From assembly GCA_964387025.1 (NCBI GenBank), contig CAYLUZ010000006.1, positions 248,001 through 312,000 of the forward strand: DNA of 64,000 nt. Direction: 5' to 3'. Shown here one piece after another: positions 1 to 8,273 of the stretch; within the stretch, counting starts at the first letter, position 1; each line of letters begins with the position of its first letter. Source of the DNA: PNON01 sp964387025 (GTDB lineage Bacteria > Chloroflexota > Anaerolineae > Anaerolineales > Anaerolineaceae). The notes below the pieces were generated by a model. That model ran no database searches, was not told where the DNA came from, and saw only the letters and a list, made by a program, of their open reading frames with translations. The position numbers were made by a program, and so were the translations under genes.

Positions 1-93
1 GTATTTGAGTTCACAGATCAGTGGATGCAGTCACTAATTATAAAATCTCCTCAATAATCGTAGAAAGAAGATCAACACAAGACTAAACAAGGC

Positions 94-122
94 TTGACCG
101 TAAGTTAGTCAGGTAATACAAT
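94..122 (+). promoter_or_regulatory. Sigma70-type promoter of the glyA-gcvT leader
   Basis: A TTGACC -35 element (94-99) and a TACAAT -10 element (117-122) are separated by exactly 17 bases. The predicted transcript start is near 129, right at the GAGGAG in front of a 24-codon frame. No recognisable element was found in bases 1-93. Confidence 0.6.
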
Positions 123-137
123 TATAGAGGAGTGAAA

Positions 138-212
138 ATGCAGCGAATATTCAACATGCTTGAATATCTTCCATACACCTGCTTGTTTCTACAAACAGGT
201 GTATCTGTGTAA
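138..212 (+). CDS. Possible 24-aa leader peptide upstream of glyA-gcvT
   Basis: A short frame begins with ATG at 138, five bases after a perfect GAGGAG Shine-Dalgarno (127-132), and ends with TAA at 210-212. The peptide has 24 residues, starts MQRIFNML and ends GVSV. I know no family for it. A stable hairpin covers its last third and an intrinsic terminator follows 15 bases after the stop, which is the arrangement of a leader-peptide attenuator. However, the peptide has no run of Gly or Ser codons, and the predicted transcript start lies inside the Shine-Dalgarno, so translation is uncertain. It may instead be part of a small RNA of about 140 nt. Confidence 0.35.
   Translation: MQRIFNMLEYLPYTCLFLQTGVSV
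173..204 (+). other. Hairpin overlapping the end of the leader frame
   Basis: The arms ATACACCTG (173-181) and CAGGTGTAT (196-204) form a perfect 9-bp stem. Inside it, after one mismatch, TTG and CAA can pair. No T tract follows, so it is not a terminator by itself. It could be one arm of a pause or attenuation structure. Confidence 0.5.
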
Positions 213-227
213 AAGAAATTATAAATT

Positions 228-267
228 ATTTGCCCGATTATCAAATGATAAGCCGGGCAAATTTTTT
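228..267 (+). terminator. Intrinsic terminator ahead of glyA-gcvT
   Basis: The stem ATTTGCCCG (228-236) / CGGGCAAAT (254-262) has an inner TTATC/GATAA pairing and is followed by a run of six T. It ends 37 bases before the glyA-gcvT start codon and downstream of the 94-122 promoter. It therefore either ends a small RNA or leader transcript, or acts as an attenuator. Confidence 0.75.
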
Positions 268-303
268 ACTTTATGGATGTTCACCTTATAACCTGGAGAC
301 AGA

Positions 304-3300
304 ATGAAAGATTATCTATTTCGTGGAAAGTTGGCAGAATTAGACAAAGATGTTTTTGAATTAGCCCAATTAGAAACTGAACGGCAAAATCGTAAGCTGA
401 TCATGATCCCCAGTGAGAGTACCGCACCATTGGCAGTGCGTGAAGCCCTGGCCACTTCCTTTCAGAATATATACGCTGAAGGATACCCGGATGATGAGAT
501 GCGATTTATGGATGAAAAAGAATTATTGGATTATCCAAATCGACTAGCCGATTATCGTCGTTATTCGGACCCGAGGTTTTATAAAGGCGTGGAATATGCA
601 GATGTGATCGAATCTTTAGCTCGACGCAGATGTGCGGAAGCTTTCGCAGCGAATGGTAAAAAGGCAGATGACCTATACGTCAATGTACAACCACTTTCAG
701 GTGCACCTGCCAATAATGCTGTCTACCCGGCTGTAGTCAATCCGGGTGACACAGTACTTGGAATGAGCCTGCTTCACGGCGGACATCTGACCCATGGTTC
801 ATCAGTGAATCGTTCCGGTAGACTGTATCATTTCGTGCATTATCTGGTCGACCCAATCACAGAAAAAATTGACTATGCCCAGGTTGAAGCACTCGCACTC
901 GAACACAAGCCAAAGATGATCATTGCCGGTTACACTTCTTATCCATGGCTGCCGGATTGGAAAAAATTCCGGGAAATCGCTTATTCTGTCGGAGCAATTT
1001 TGTTGGCGGATATTTCGCATATTGCGGGTCTGGTTTCCGCCGGGGCACTTGCATCACCAATAGGATATGCGCATATCACCACATTTACAACACATAAGAC
1101 TCTATGCGGTCCCCGCGGTGCTTGTATTATCACAACGGATGCTGCATTATCCAAGAAAATCGACAAGTCCATCTTCCCTGGCGAACAAGGTGGCCCCCAT
1201 GTGAATGTCTTTGCAGCCCTGGCATTGACCTTCAAGTTAGCACGAACCGAAGAATTCAAATCTTTGCAATTCCAGATCATTAAGAACTGTGGCGCCCTCA
1301 ACGACCAGCTGAAGAAACGTGGTTTTCACATTTCTTACGGTGGAACTGATACACATCTGTTGAATTTGGATTGTAAATCTGGTGTCGGACCGGATGGCAC
1401 CCCATTAATGGGTGATATGGCAGCAAGAATTCTGGATCTTGCGGGCATAGTTTGCAACCGAAATACGATTCCCGGCGATAAATCTTCTTTCGCGAGTTCC
1501 GGTGTACGGATGGGCACTCCCTGGCTAACTCAGAGAGGCTTCAAAGAATCCGAAATGGTCCAGTTGGCCGATATTATTGCAGATATTCTTTTAGCCGTCA
1601 CACCCTATACCATTGAAACCCGTAAAGGACCTGCTGACCGGGCAAAGATAGACTTTAAGGTGTTTGAGGAAGCCAAACTCAAAGTTCGCAAACTGGCTGA
1701 GCAAGCTGGCATGGTTGAAGAAACCCAGAAACACGGGTACCCACATTTCTTCTATATTGATGATGTACCGGTTTCCAAAAGCGAGGTAATCACACTCAAA
1801 CTAACCGGGAAAAACATCCGGACATTCCTGAATTATGTTTTCTCGAGTAATGTTGAAGTTCTCAAGCCGGGCGAGGGGCAACCCACCAGCCTGATTGTGA
1901 ACGGAAAAATTGTCGCTGGAGATTTAAAATCCATTACGCCTTATCAGTTCTTACTGAACATAGACAAAAAAGACTTTGGCGAAACCGCGACATGGTTAAG
2001 AGATCTTTCCGACGGATTTGCCGGGTTTGATCCGGATTATCGAAAACGGCTACCAGGTCCCATCCTGGTGGAAGAAGTCGAACCAATAAAATTCTCAACT
2101 GTTGGTGAAAAAGATTTTTCAGATAAAGCGTATTCCATCGGCCAACACACGAAGCCAGGAAAAACTTTACCTACCTTCACCTGGGTGGAACAGGAAGAAA
2201 AATTAAAATTTACAGCATTAAACAAAACCCATAAAGCTCTTGGCGCAAAAATGGTGCCTTTTGCAGGATGGGAAATGCCTGTTTGGTACAACTCAGTAAT
2301 CGAAGAACACCTGGCTACCCGCCAGGCTGCAGGTTTATTTGACGTTTCACATATGGGAGTTTACCAGGCTGAGGGACATTCAGCTGCGCCCTTCCTCGAT
2401 TCAGTATGTGGTAATGATATTGCCGGGCTGGAAATCGGAGAAAGCTGCTATACACACTTCCTTGATCCTAACGCAAATGTATTGGATGACTGCCTGGTTT
2501 ACCGTCGTGCTGAAGAGAAGTTCCTCGTGGTGGTGAATGCTTCGAATGATGATAAAGACTGGACATGGTTGAATGCTGTCAAAAATGGCGAAGTTTCCAT
2601 TGATCCCGTTCAGCCAGGGGTTAAAGCATTCGGACGGGATGTCGTTTTTAGAAATTTGCGAGATCCAAAAGCAGGTAAAGATATGCGGGTGGATATCGCG
2701 TTACAAGGCCCAAAATCGCGGGATATCCTGCTCTCGCTTGGATGTGACGCTGCCACGAAGAAGCAGATCATGGGATTAAAACGCACGCAACTCTGCGATG
2801 CCACAGCCGGCGGGTTTGACCTGATCGTCTCACGGACGGGTTATACCGGAGAAAAGATGGCCTTTGAATTATTCATTCATCCAGATCAATCTGTCGCATT
2901 TTGGAATGCATTAATGGAAAAAGGTAAACCGCTTGGCTTACTTCCATGCGGTCTTGGAGCCAGAGATTCTTTGCGAACTGAAGCAGGGCTACCCCTCTAC
3001 GGGCATGAAATGAGGGGTCAAATGAACCTGGGTGTTGCAGAAGCCGGATTTGGATCTTATGTGAAACTGTACAAACCCTGGTTCATCGGCAGGCAGGCAT
3101 TCAGCGATCGCGAGAAAAATCGTTCCACGGTTGTAATTCGTTTCCGGTTCACCGAAAAAGCAATTCGAATGGCCCATAATGGGGATGCTGTTCTTGATAA
3201 AAAAGGGAAAGTGATTGGAGTGGTTACAAGCTGTGCGATAGACAGTGAAGGCTACCTCACAGGTCTGGCTTCACTTGAAATAAAATCCAGTATGGAGGGA

Positions 3301-3423
3301 ACACCATTATTTATATATCAGGGTAATCCGATTTCTACAGGAAAACCACCTGCCGAATTAATTGCCGGGGATAAAGTCGTCCTCCCCACCGCTGCTGTCG
3401 TTGTCACCCGTTTTCCAAAATAA
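304..3423 (+). CDS. glyA-gcvT: Serine hydroxymethyltransferase fused to glycine-cleavage T-protein (aminomethyltransferase)
   Basis: This 1039-aa protein joins two steps of one-carbon metabolism. Residues 1-470 are a PLP-dependent serine hydroxymethyltransferase (serine + THF to glycine + methylene-THF); the PLP lysine is K265 in TTHKTLCGPRG. Residues about 635-1039 are a full T-protein (GcvT), with FAGWEMPVWY, GLFDVSHMG and the folate-site aspartates in LDDCLVYR. Both halves make 5,10-methylene-THF, so the fusion links serine and glycine cleavage. Residues about 493-570 of the linker resemble a second, degenerate T-protein segment. The start is ATG 304, preceded by GGAG. gcvH and gcvP are not in the window. 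An aminotransferase follows 60 bp downstream. A leader with a terminator precedes it and may regulate it. Confidence 0.93.
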   Translation: MKDYLFRGKLAELDKDVFELAQLETERQNRKLIMIPSESTAPLAVREALATSFQNIYAEGYPDDEMRFMDEKELLDYPNRLADYRRYSDPRFYKGVEYADVIESLARRRCAEAFAANGKKADDLYVNVQPLSGAPANNAVYPAVVNPGDTVLGMSLLHGGHLTHGSSVNRSGRLYHFVHYLVDPITEKIDYAQVEALALEHKPKMIIAGYTSYPWLPDWKKFREIAYSVGAILLADISHIAGLVSAGALASPIGYAHITTFTTHKTLCGPRGACIITTDAALSKKIDKSIFPGEQGGPHVNVFAALALTFKLARTEEFKSLQFQIIKNCGALNDQLKKRGFHISYGGTDTHLLNLDCKSGVGPDGTPLMGDMAARILDLAGIVCNRNTIPGDKSSFASSGVRMGTPWLTQRGFKESEMVQLADIIADILLAVTPYTIETRKGPADRAKIDFKVFEEAKLKVRKLAEQAGMVEETQKHGYPHFFYIDDVPVSKSEVITLKLTGKNIRTFLNYVFSSNVEVLKPGEGQPTSLIVNGKIVAGDLKSITPYQFLLNIDKKDFGETATWLRDLSDGFAGFDPDYRKRLPGPILVEEVEPIKFSTVGEKDFSDKAYSIGQHTKPGKTLPTFTWVEQEEKLKFTALNKTHKALGAKMVPFAGWEMPVWYNSVIEEHLATRQAAGLFDVSHMGVYQAEGHSAAPFLDSVCGNDIAGLEIGESCYTHFLDPNANVLDDCLVYRRAEEKFLVVVNASNDDKDWTWLNAVKNGEVSIDPVQPGVKAFGRDVVFRNLRDPKAGKDMRVDIALQGPKSRDILLSLGCDAATKKQIMGLKRTQLCDATAGGFDLIVSRTGYTGEKMAFELFIHPDQSVAFWNALMEKGKPLGLLPCGLGARDSLRTEAGLPLYGHEMRGQMNLGVAEAGFGSYVKLYKPWFIGRQAFSDREKNRSTVVIRFRFTEKAIRMAHNGDAVLDKKGKVIGVVTSCAIDSEGYLTGLASLEIKSSMEGTPLFIYQGNPISTGKPPAELIAGDKVVLPTAAVVVTRFPK

Positions 3424-3441
3424 TTACCGTAAAGGTAATTA
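3421..3441 (+). other. Small hairpin at the glyA-gcvT stop codon
   Basis: TAATTACC (3421-3428) and GGTAATTA (3434-3441) form an 8-bp stem with a five-base loop. The stem includes the TAA stop. No T tract follows, so read-through into the aminotransferase gene is expected. Confidence 0.35.
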
Positions 3442-3483
3442 ACCGATCCACTATCAAATTATCTGATAAGGAGAGATTAATTT

Positions 3484-4710
3484 ATGCAAACCCCCTGGGA
3501 TCACCGGTATGCTCAAAGAACACAGAGGATGACGAGTTCAACAATTCGGGAATTATTGAAACTAGCAGAAAACCCGGAAATCATCTCTTTCGGTGGAGGA
3601 ATGCCTGCTCCTGAAGTATTCCCAACCGAAAAAATCGGTGAAGCGTGTCAATATGTTTTGAAAAACCTCAGTAATATAGCCTTACAATATGGAGCAACGG
3701 AAGGATACCTACCTTTACGGGAAATGATCGTACGTCACTCAGAAAGAATGGGTATAGGTATACAGACTGAAAACGTAATGATCACCTCTGGTTCACAGCA
3801 GGCTTTGGATCTGCTTGGAAAAATATTCATCAACCACGGCGATCGTATTCTTGTCGAATCACCAACATACTTGGGTGCGCTTCAAGCCTGGAATTCCTAT
3901 GGTGCAGAATATGTCGTGGTTAAATCTGATGATGAGGGAATGATGACAGAGGCGCTGGAAGAACAATTGCGAACCGGGCCTAAGTTTATGTATCTTCTTC
4001 CAAATTTCCAAAATCCAACCGGCGTTACCGTATCATTGGAACGGCGGAAAAGAATCCTCGAATTAGCAGATCGGTACGGAGTTCCAATTATTGAAGATGA
4101 CCCTTATGGACAATTGCGTTTTGAAGGAGATCACATACCCTCGGTAGCCGTTCTCGATGGAGAAGTGCGATACTCAATTGACTGTACATCATATTCAGGA
4201 AATGTGATCTATCTGAGTACTTTCTCCAAAATTCTTGCACCTGGTCTCCGACTCGCGTGGATCATCGCCCCGCCTGAAGTTATTCGAAAACTGGTCCAGG
4301 CAAAGCAAGGTGCTGATCTTCATACAGCCACCTTTAACCAGGTGGTCGCATACGAAGTAGGCAAAGGTGGATTCCTTGACCAGCATGTAAAACTGATCCG
4401 TAGCGTATATCGCGAACGGCGTGATGTGATGCTCGAGGCATTGGAAGAATTCATGCCTGAAGGGGTTAAATGGACCCATCCAAAAGGTGGACTTTTCTTA
4501 TGGGCTACCCTCCCAGAATACATGGACGCAACTCAGATTTTAAAGCCTGCCATTGCCGAAAAGGTGGCATTCGTTCCAGGCACCTCCTTCCACCCGAATG
4601 GTGGTGGTAAAAACACTATGCGGTTAAACTTCTCCATGCCAACCCCGGAAAAAATCACAGTTGGAATGGAGCGCCTCGGTCGTGTAATTAAGAGTTACCT
4701 GAAAAACTAA
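3484..4710 (+). CDS. PLP-dependent aminotransferase (class I/II, 2-aminoadipate transaminase-like)
   Basis: This 408-aa fold-type I aminotransferase transfers an amino group from an amino acid to a 2-oxo acid in the cytoplasm. Visible signatures are SFGGGMPAPEVFP near residue 35, SGSQQALDL at 102, PNFQNPTG at 173 (substrate carboxylate/PLP asparagine), EDDPYG at 204 and the PLP-lysine motif STFSK, K249. The closest remembered relatives are LysN/2-aminoadipate and broad-specificity aromatic or branched-chain transaminases. It lacks the DNA-binding domain of MocR regulators. The start ATG 3484 follows AAGGAGAG. It lies 60 bp after glyA-gcvT on the same strand and may be co-transcribed. The exact substrate cannot be told from sequence. 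Confidence 0.88.
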   Translation: MQTPWDHRYAQRTQRMTSSTIRELLKLAENPEIISFGGGMPAPEVFPTEKIGEACQYVLKNLSNIALQYGATEGYLPLREMIVRHSERMGIGIQTENVMITSGSQQALDLLGKIFINHGDRILVESPTYLGALQAWNSYGAEYVVVKSDDEGMMTEALEEQLRTGPKFMYLLPNFQNPTGVTVSLERRKRILELADRYGVPIIEDDPYGQLRFEGDHIPSVAVLDGEVRYSIDCTSYSGNVIYLSTFSKILAPGLRLAWIIAPPEVIRKLVQAKQGADLHTATFNQVVAYEVGKGGFLDQHVKLIRSVYRERRDVMLEALEEFMPEGVKWTHPKGGLFLWATLPEYMDATQILKPAIAEKVAFVPGTSFHPNGGGKNTMRLNFSMPTPEKITVGMERLGRVIKSYLKN

Positions 4711-4754
4711 CAGATGTAACCAGACTTCAACCGAAAAATACTAGTACTTTATAT

Positions 4755-4790
4755 CAATCAACCTCCCCATATATATAGGGAGGTTGATTG
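4755..4790. terminator. Strong hairpin between convergent genes
   Basis: A perfect 13-bp stem, CAATCAACCTCCC (4755-4767) with GGGAGGTTGATTG (4778-4790), has an AT-rich 10-base loop. It sits between the aminotransferase gene and the convergent nucleoside kinase gene. Flanking T tracts are weak on both strands, so it may end transcription inefficiently or protect 3' ends. Confidence 0.6.
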
Positions 4791-4840
4791 CATTTATCTT
4801 CGAAATGCAATTACCTTATTCGTTTCAGATATGATCTTAC

Positions 4841-6556
4841 CTACCGATTATTTTGCCATAATTTGAAGTCGTGTAATATGGAGCCGCCAAGGAACTCACG
4901 AATAATGGAATTATCTGGGATCAAGTCGCTATTGATCGGAAGAAACCAATCCAAAAATGCCAATAATCGTTTAGCCTCGATATATTCCTGACTGCCAAAA
5001 GGTACCTGACGTAAAAGAGGTTCAACTACCGGTTTTATTGCAGATAACTCATAAGCAAGAGCAGAATTAAACATGATATCTGCATTTTCCTGGTAAGGGA
5101 AAATGTGATTTTTTTCTCCAGCCCGGACCGATTCCCATCGCTGCAGCGTTTGATGAGCACTATAACCTCGATCATTTGCATCACGAACAATTCTCCTTAA
5201 CAAGCGGGTATCAGTCGTAGAAATCCGGTTATGTTTGTCAAGGTTTAATTGAGTCAATGAGGATACATAGATTCTGAAAGATTGCTCTTCAGGAATATCC
5301 GGTAACAACTTGGGATTCAGTCCATGGATTCCCTCCAGGACGATCAATTGTCCGGGAAGCAGCTTTACGACTTCTCCCGGAAAGCTTCTCCCGGCCTTGA
5401 AATCAAAATGCGGGATTTGTACTTCTTTCCCCGCGATAAGATCTGTGAGGTGGGAATTGAGAAGCGGTCGATTAAGGGCATCAATAACTTCGTAATCATA
5501 GGCACCGGTTTTGTCTTTCGGTGTCATTTCCCGATCAACAAAGTAATTATCCATCTCAAGCGCATACGGAGATACACCCTGGGATAGAAGTTGAACGGAT
5601 AATCGCTTTGAAAAAGTGGTTTTTCCAGATGATGAAGGACCGGAAATTAATACAACCCGCATATCCTTTATCTTTTGAGCAATTTGAGAAGCGATATCTG
5701 AGATTCTTTGTTCATGTAATGCCTCAGAAACAAGAATAACTTCCCGGATCCTTTTAGCAGCAATTGCATCATTCAACGCACCAACACTCTCAATACCAAG
5801 CCGCTCCAACCAATCACCATACTCATGAAAAGTAGTCACCAATTTTAATGATGGAGGCATAGGTTGAATTTCGGTCGGAGCAAAGCGTCTCGGGTAACTT
5901 AAGACAAAACCATGGTTCATTTTTGTCAATCCGAACCATTTAATATATCCGGTAGAAGGAACCATATAGCCATGGAGATAATCTCTGTGATTTTCCAACC
6001 TGTAGAGTATAAGGAATTCCTTTTGCCGGTATGAGAGCAGGCGGACTTTATCGGTCTCCCCCTTTGATCTAAAGTATTCGATGGCATCTTTGAGGGGTAC
6101 TTTTTGTCTTTCAAAAGGGAGATTGGTTTGGACAAGGATTGTCATCAATTTGCTTAATTGATCCAACTCATCATTACTTAGCGGGTCACGTCCGCGAACC
6201 TGGCAAAAGAAACCGCCAGAAGATACTGAATGGTCTATCCATAATTCAACGTTCGGGAAAAGATCCTCAAAGGCTACTTCAAGGAGGAAAGTTAGGGAGC
6301 GACGGTAAATTCTTGCGCCATCTGAACTTTTCATTGTTACCGGTACTACTGTCGCATCCATAGTAAGGGGGAGCGTTAATTCCCTCAACTCAGAGTTCAC
6401 GATCGCGCCAACAATAATTTGACGTTCTTCAATTGGAAGTATTTCCAGGAAATCAGCAATTGTCCCACCTCGATTACCCGAAATCACTCTCCCGTCAGGT
6501 AGATGAATTTCAATAGTTTCTCGTTGTTTTGATAATATACTGTTGTTTTTTGTCAT
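4841..6556 (-). CDS. TGS-domain nucleoside (uridine kinase-like) kinase
   Basis: The protein has 571 aa. Residues about 12-75 look like a TGS domain (EIHLPDGRVI), and residues 80-270 resemble the second additional domain of threonyl-tRNA synthetase, including YMVPSTGYIKWFGL. Residues about 300-520 are a uridine kinase/phosphoribulokinase-type P-loop kinase with Walker A GPSSSGKT at 306-313 and a DNYFVDREMTP substrate loop. This three-part architecture is known in Firmicutes and Thermotogae as a nucleoside kinase. The expected reaction is ATP-dependent phosphorylation of a nucleoside in the cytoplasm, and the role of the synthetase-like N-terminus is unknown. ATG 6556 is preceded by AGGAA. The gene is divergent from the LipM-like gene. 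Confidence 0.88.
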   Translation of the reverse strand: MTKNNSILSKQRETIEIHLPDGRVISGNRGGTIADFLEILPIEERQIIVGAIVNSELRELTLPLTMDATVVPVTMKSSDGARIYRRSLTFLLEVAFEDLFPNVELWIDHSVSSGGFFCQVRGRDPLSNDELDQLSKLMTILVQTNLPFERQKVPLKDAIEYFRSKGETDKVRLLSYRQKEFLILYRLENHRDYLHGYMVPSTGYIKWFGLTKMNHGFVLSYPRRFAPTEIQPMPPSLKLVTTFHEYGDWLERLGIESVGALNDAIAAKRIREVILVSEALHEQRISDIASQIAQKIKDMRVVLISGPSSSGKTTFSKRLSVQLLSQGVSPYALEMDNYFVDREMTPKDKTGAYDYEVIDALNRPLLNSHLTDLIAGKEVQIPHFDFKAGRSFPGEVVKLLPGQLIVLEGIHGLNPKLLPDIPEEQSFRIYVSSLTQLNLDKHNRISTTDTRLLRRIVRDANDRGYSAHQTLQRWESVRAGEKNHIFPYQENADIMFNSALAYELSAIKPVVEPLLRQVPFGSQEYIEAKRLLAFLDWFLPINSDLIPDNSIIREFLGGSILHDFKLWQNNR

Positions 6557-6580
6557 GATTTTGTTTTTTCCTGAAACCCA

Positions 6581-6589
6581 ATTTTATCA
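6581..6589 (-). promoter_or_regulatory. Extended -10 promoter candidate for the nucleoside kinase
   Basis: On the minus strand TGATAAAAT gives a TG-N-TAAAAT extended -10 about 25 bases upstream of the start. No good -35 is visible. Confidence 0.35.
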
Positions 6590-6658
6590 TAGCCAATATT
6601 GTCTACCCGTAATACAAAAGTTACTGTTATTCTCGGCTAACTAATTTAAAACTGGATA

Positions 6659-6667
6659 TGTTAGAAT
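6659..6667 (+). promoter_or_regulatory. Extended -10 promoter candidate for the LipM-like gene
   Basis: TGTTAGAAT gives a TG-N-TAGAAT extended -10. The expected start near 6674 leaves a 5' leader of about 29 bases that contains AAGGAA. Confidence 0.4.
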
Positions 6668-6702
6668 TTAATGTCAATAGATGAGAATAAAGGAATATAC
6701 TG

Positions 6703-7533
6703 ATGTCAAAAAAAGTTGAACCAAATCAATGGCGGTTGATTATAGACCCCCCGGCTTCAGGATCCTGGAACATGGCTGTTGATGATGCCTTACTCGAGGC
6801 TGCCCAAGGAGAAAGCTACATACCTACCCTTAGGTTGTATTCATGGAATCCTCCCTGCTTATCGTTGGGACATGCACAGCATATCAGAGAAGTTGATCAG
6901 GAGGCGTTAAAAATGATGGGGTGGGACCTTGTCAGGAGACCGACCGGTGGACGCGCAATCCTGCACATTGATGAACTTACATATTCCATTACCGGAAATG
7001 CAGAACAGCCAATATTACATGGTGGGATACTGGAAAGTTATCAAAAAATATCCCGGGCGTTCATCCAAATGTTGCAAAAGTATTCCCTTGACCCTCGATC
7101 ACGAGAAGAATCACATCAGCCGAAAAATCAAGTTGAACCAGTGTGTTTTGAAATTCCTTCAAATTATGAGATCACTGTTGCTGGTAAAAAGATCATTGGA
7201 AGTGCCCAGGCCAGGCGAAAGAATGCCATCCTGCAACACGGAGCTATTCCACTCACCGGGGATATAAGCCGGATCATTAAAGTATTATCTTATACCGATG
7301 AAGATACTCGAAGAAAAGCCGAACAGCGGGTCATATTGCGGGCAACAACCATTGAAGACCAAACCGGAAAATCTGTTTCCTGGCATCAATCTGCCACGGA
7401 TCTTGTGCAGGCTTTTAAAGAGACCCATAACATGGATTTTATAAATGGAGAATTGACAGCAGAAGAAACTGTTTTGGCAAAGAGAATTGAACAGGAAAAA
7501 TATAGCAGCAAGTTTTGGAATGAACGAATTTAG
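6703..7533 (+). CDS. lipM: Lipoate/octanoate-protein transferase (LipM/LplA family)
   Basis: This 276-aa member of the biotin/lipoate protein ligase fold has the RRPTGGRAILH lipoyl-AMP/thioester motif near residue 78. Like Bacillus LipM it carries an invariant cysteine (C148, in VCFEIPSNYE), close to the Cys150 acyl-acceptor of LipM, and a lysine in GKKIIGSAQ at 161. That suggests octanoyl transfer from acyl-ACP to a lipoyl domain such as GcvH, the cytoplasmic first step of lipoate synthesis. Length matches LipM. The T-protein encoded nearby works with lipoylated GcvH. Start ATG 6703 follows AAGGAA. Its 3' end lies 2 bp from the convergent DUF4230 gene. An LplA-type ligase remains possible. 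Confidence 0.82.
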   Translation: MSKKVEPNQWRLIIDPPASGSWNMAVDDALLEAAQGESYIPTLRLYSWNPPCLSLGHAQHIREVDQEALKMMGWDLVRRPTGGRAILHIDELTYSITGNAEQPILHGGILESYQKISRAFIQMLQKYSLDPRSREESHQPKNQVEPVCFEIPSNYEITVAGKKIIGSAQARRKNAILQHGAIPLTGDISRIIKVLSYTDEDTRRKAEQRVILRATTIEDQTGKSVSWHQSATDLVQAFKETHNMDFINGELTAEETVLAKRIEQEKYSSKFWNERI

Positions 7534-7535
7534 CT

Positions 7536-8201
7536 TTATTGCTGTTCAACAATCACATGATCATATCCGAGGTCTCTCAGAAAATTCGTCAAGTAAGTGA
7601 TTGCGTTTTGTTTCGCCAGCTTGAGAATTCCATCTTGTAATGCCGCGGCTTCGATCTCTTTCTCTGCTGCTCTTCTTACCTCTGTTTCCAGCTGAGGATT
7701 CCCCTTTGTAAAAATCCCAGTTTGCCGGTCGTAAATGTACGATTGAGCGTTGTCAAGGGATGCAATAAATATCTCCGGCTCTGGTAAAGACAAAACCAGG
7801 CCGCCATCACGTTCTTGAATATGGTCCAGGGTAAGCTTACTCAAGTCCACGCCAGCAATGACAGTTCCATGAGCAATAAAAAGCAACTTGTCACCCACAA
7901 AGGTTTTAAATAATCCCTGACCTGTTTCTCCCGTGATCACCTTTTCCACCGAATATTGGATGGTTTCCAACCGCGCGAGTGGTTGAATTGCATGAATGAT
8001 CGTAATCGGGTCGGGGCGGATGGTTGGCGTAGGGTGAAGTATTTCTGCAACCTGGGTTGAGATCCCAGAATTTGCTTGAACGATAGGCTGAATGATATTG
8101 TTTACTGTTTTGTTAATGGAATCAATCAGATAGATACTGATGACAAGAAATGCCACTATTGCACCGATAACCAGAATCACAGTCCATTTTTCTTTACGCA
8201 T
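7536..8201 (-). CDS. DUF4230 membrane-anchored protein
   Basis: This 221-aa protein has one N-terminal transmembrane segment (about residues 7-27), a Thr/Pro-containing linker around PTPTIRPDP (57-65), and a DUF4230 domain (about 75-215). The domain is predicted to lie outside the membrane and shows the family pattern of a beta-rich part with GVDLSKL and a C-terminal helical part, EVRRAAEKEIEAAA. DUF4230 has no known function. ATG 8201 is preceded by GGAG. The gene is divergent from the SanA-like gene with only 72 bp between them. Confidence 0.8.
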   Translation of the reverse strand: MRKEKWTVILVIGAIVAFLVISIYLIDSINKTVNNIIQPIVQANSGISTQVAEILHPTPTIRPDPITIIHAIQPLARLETIQYSVEKVITGETGQGLFKTFVGDKLLFIAHGTVIAGVDLSKLTLDHIQERDGGLVLSLPEPEIFIASLDNAQSYIYDRQTGIFTKGNPQLETEVRRAAEKEIEAAALQDGILKLAKQNAITYLTNFLRDLGYDHVIVEQQ

Positions 8202-8239
8202 ATTTGCTCCATCCGAATATTTAAATTATACCTTTATAT

Positions 8240-8267
8240 TTGAGTGATTTTGTATCAATGGTAGAAT
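8240..8267 (+). promoter_or_regulatory. Promoter giving a probably leaderless SanA-like transcript
   Basis: TTGAGT (8240-8245) and TAGAAT (8262-8267) are 16 bases apart. The -10 ends six bases before ATG 8274, so transcription would begin at or next to the start codon. Confidence 0.5.
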
Positions 8268-8273
8268 TTTACA

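Noticed and set aside
1..303. Glycine, THF or SAM riboswitch upstream of glyA-gcvT
   Set aside because: I looked for the conserved core sequences that I know for these classes and did not see them. Only a mini-ORF, a hairpin and a terminator are supported.
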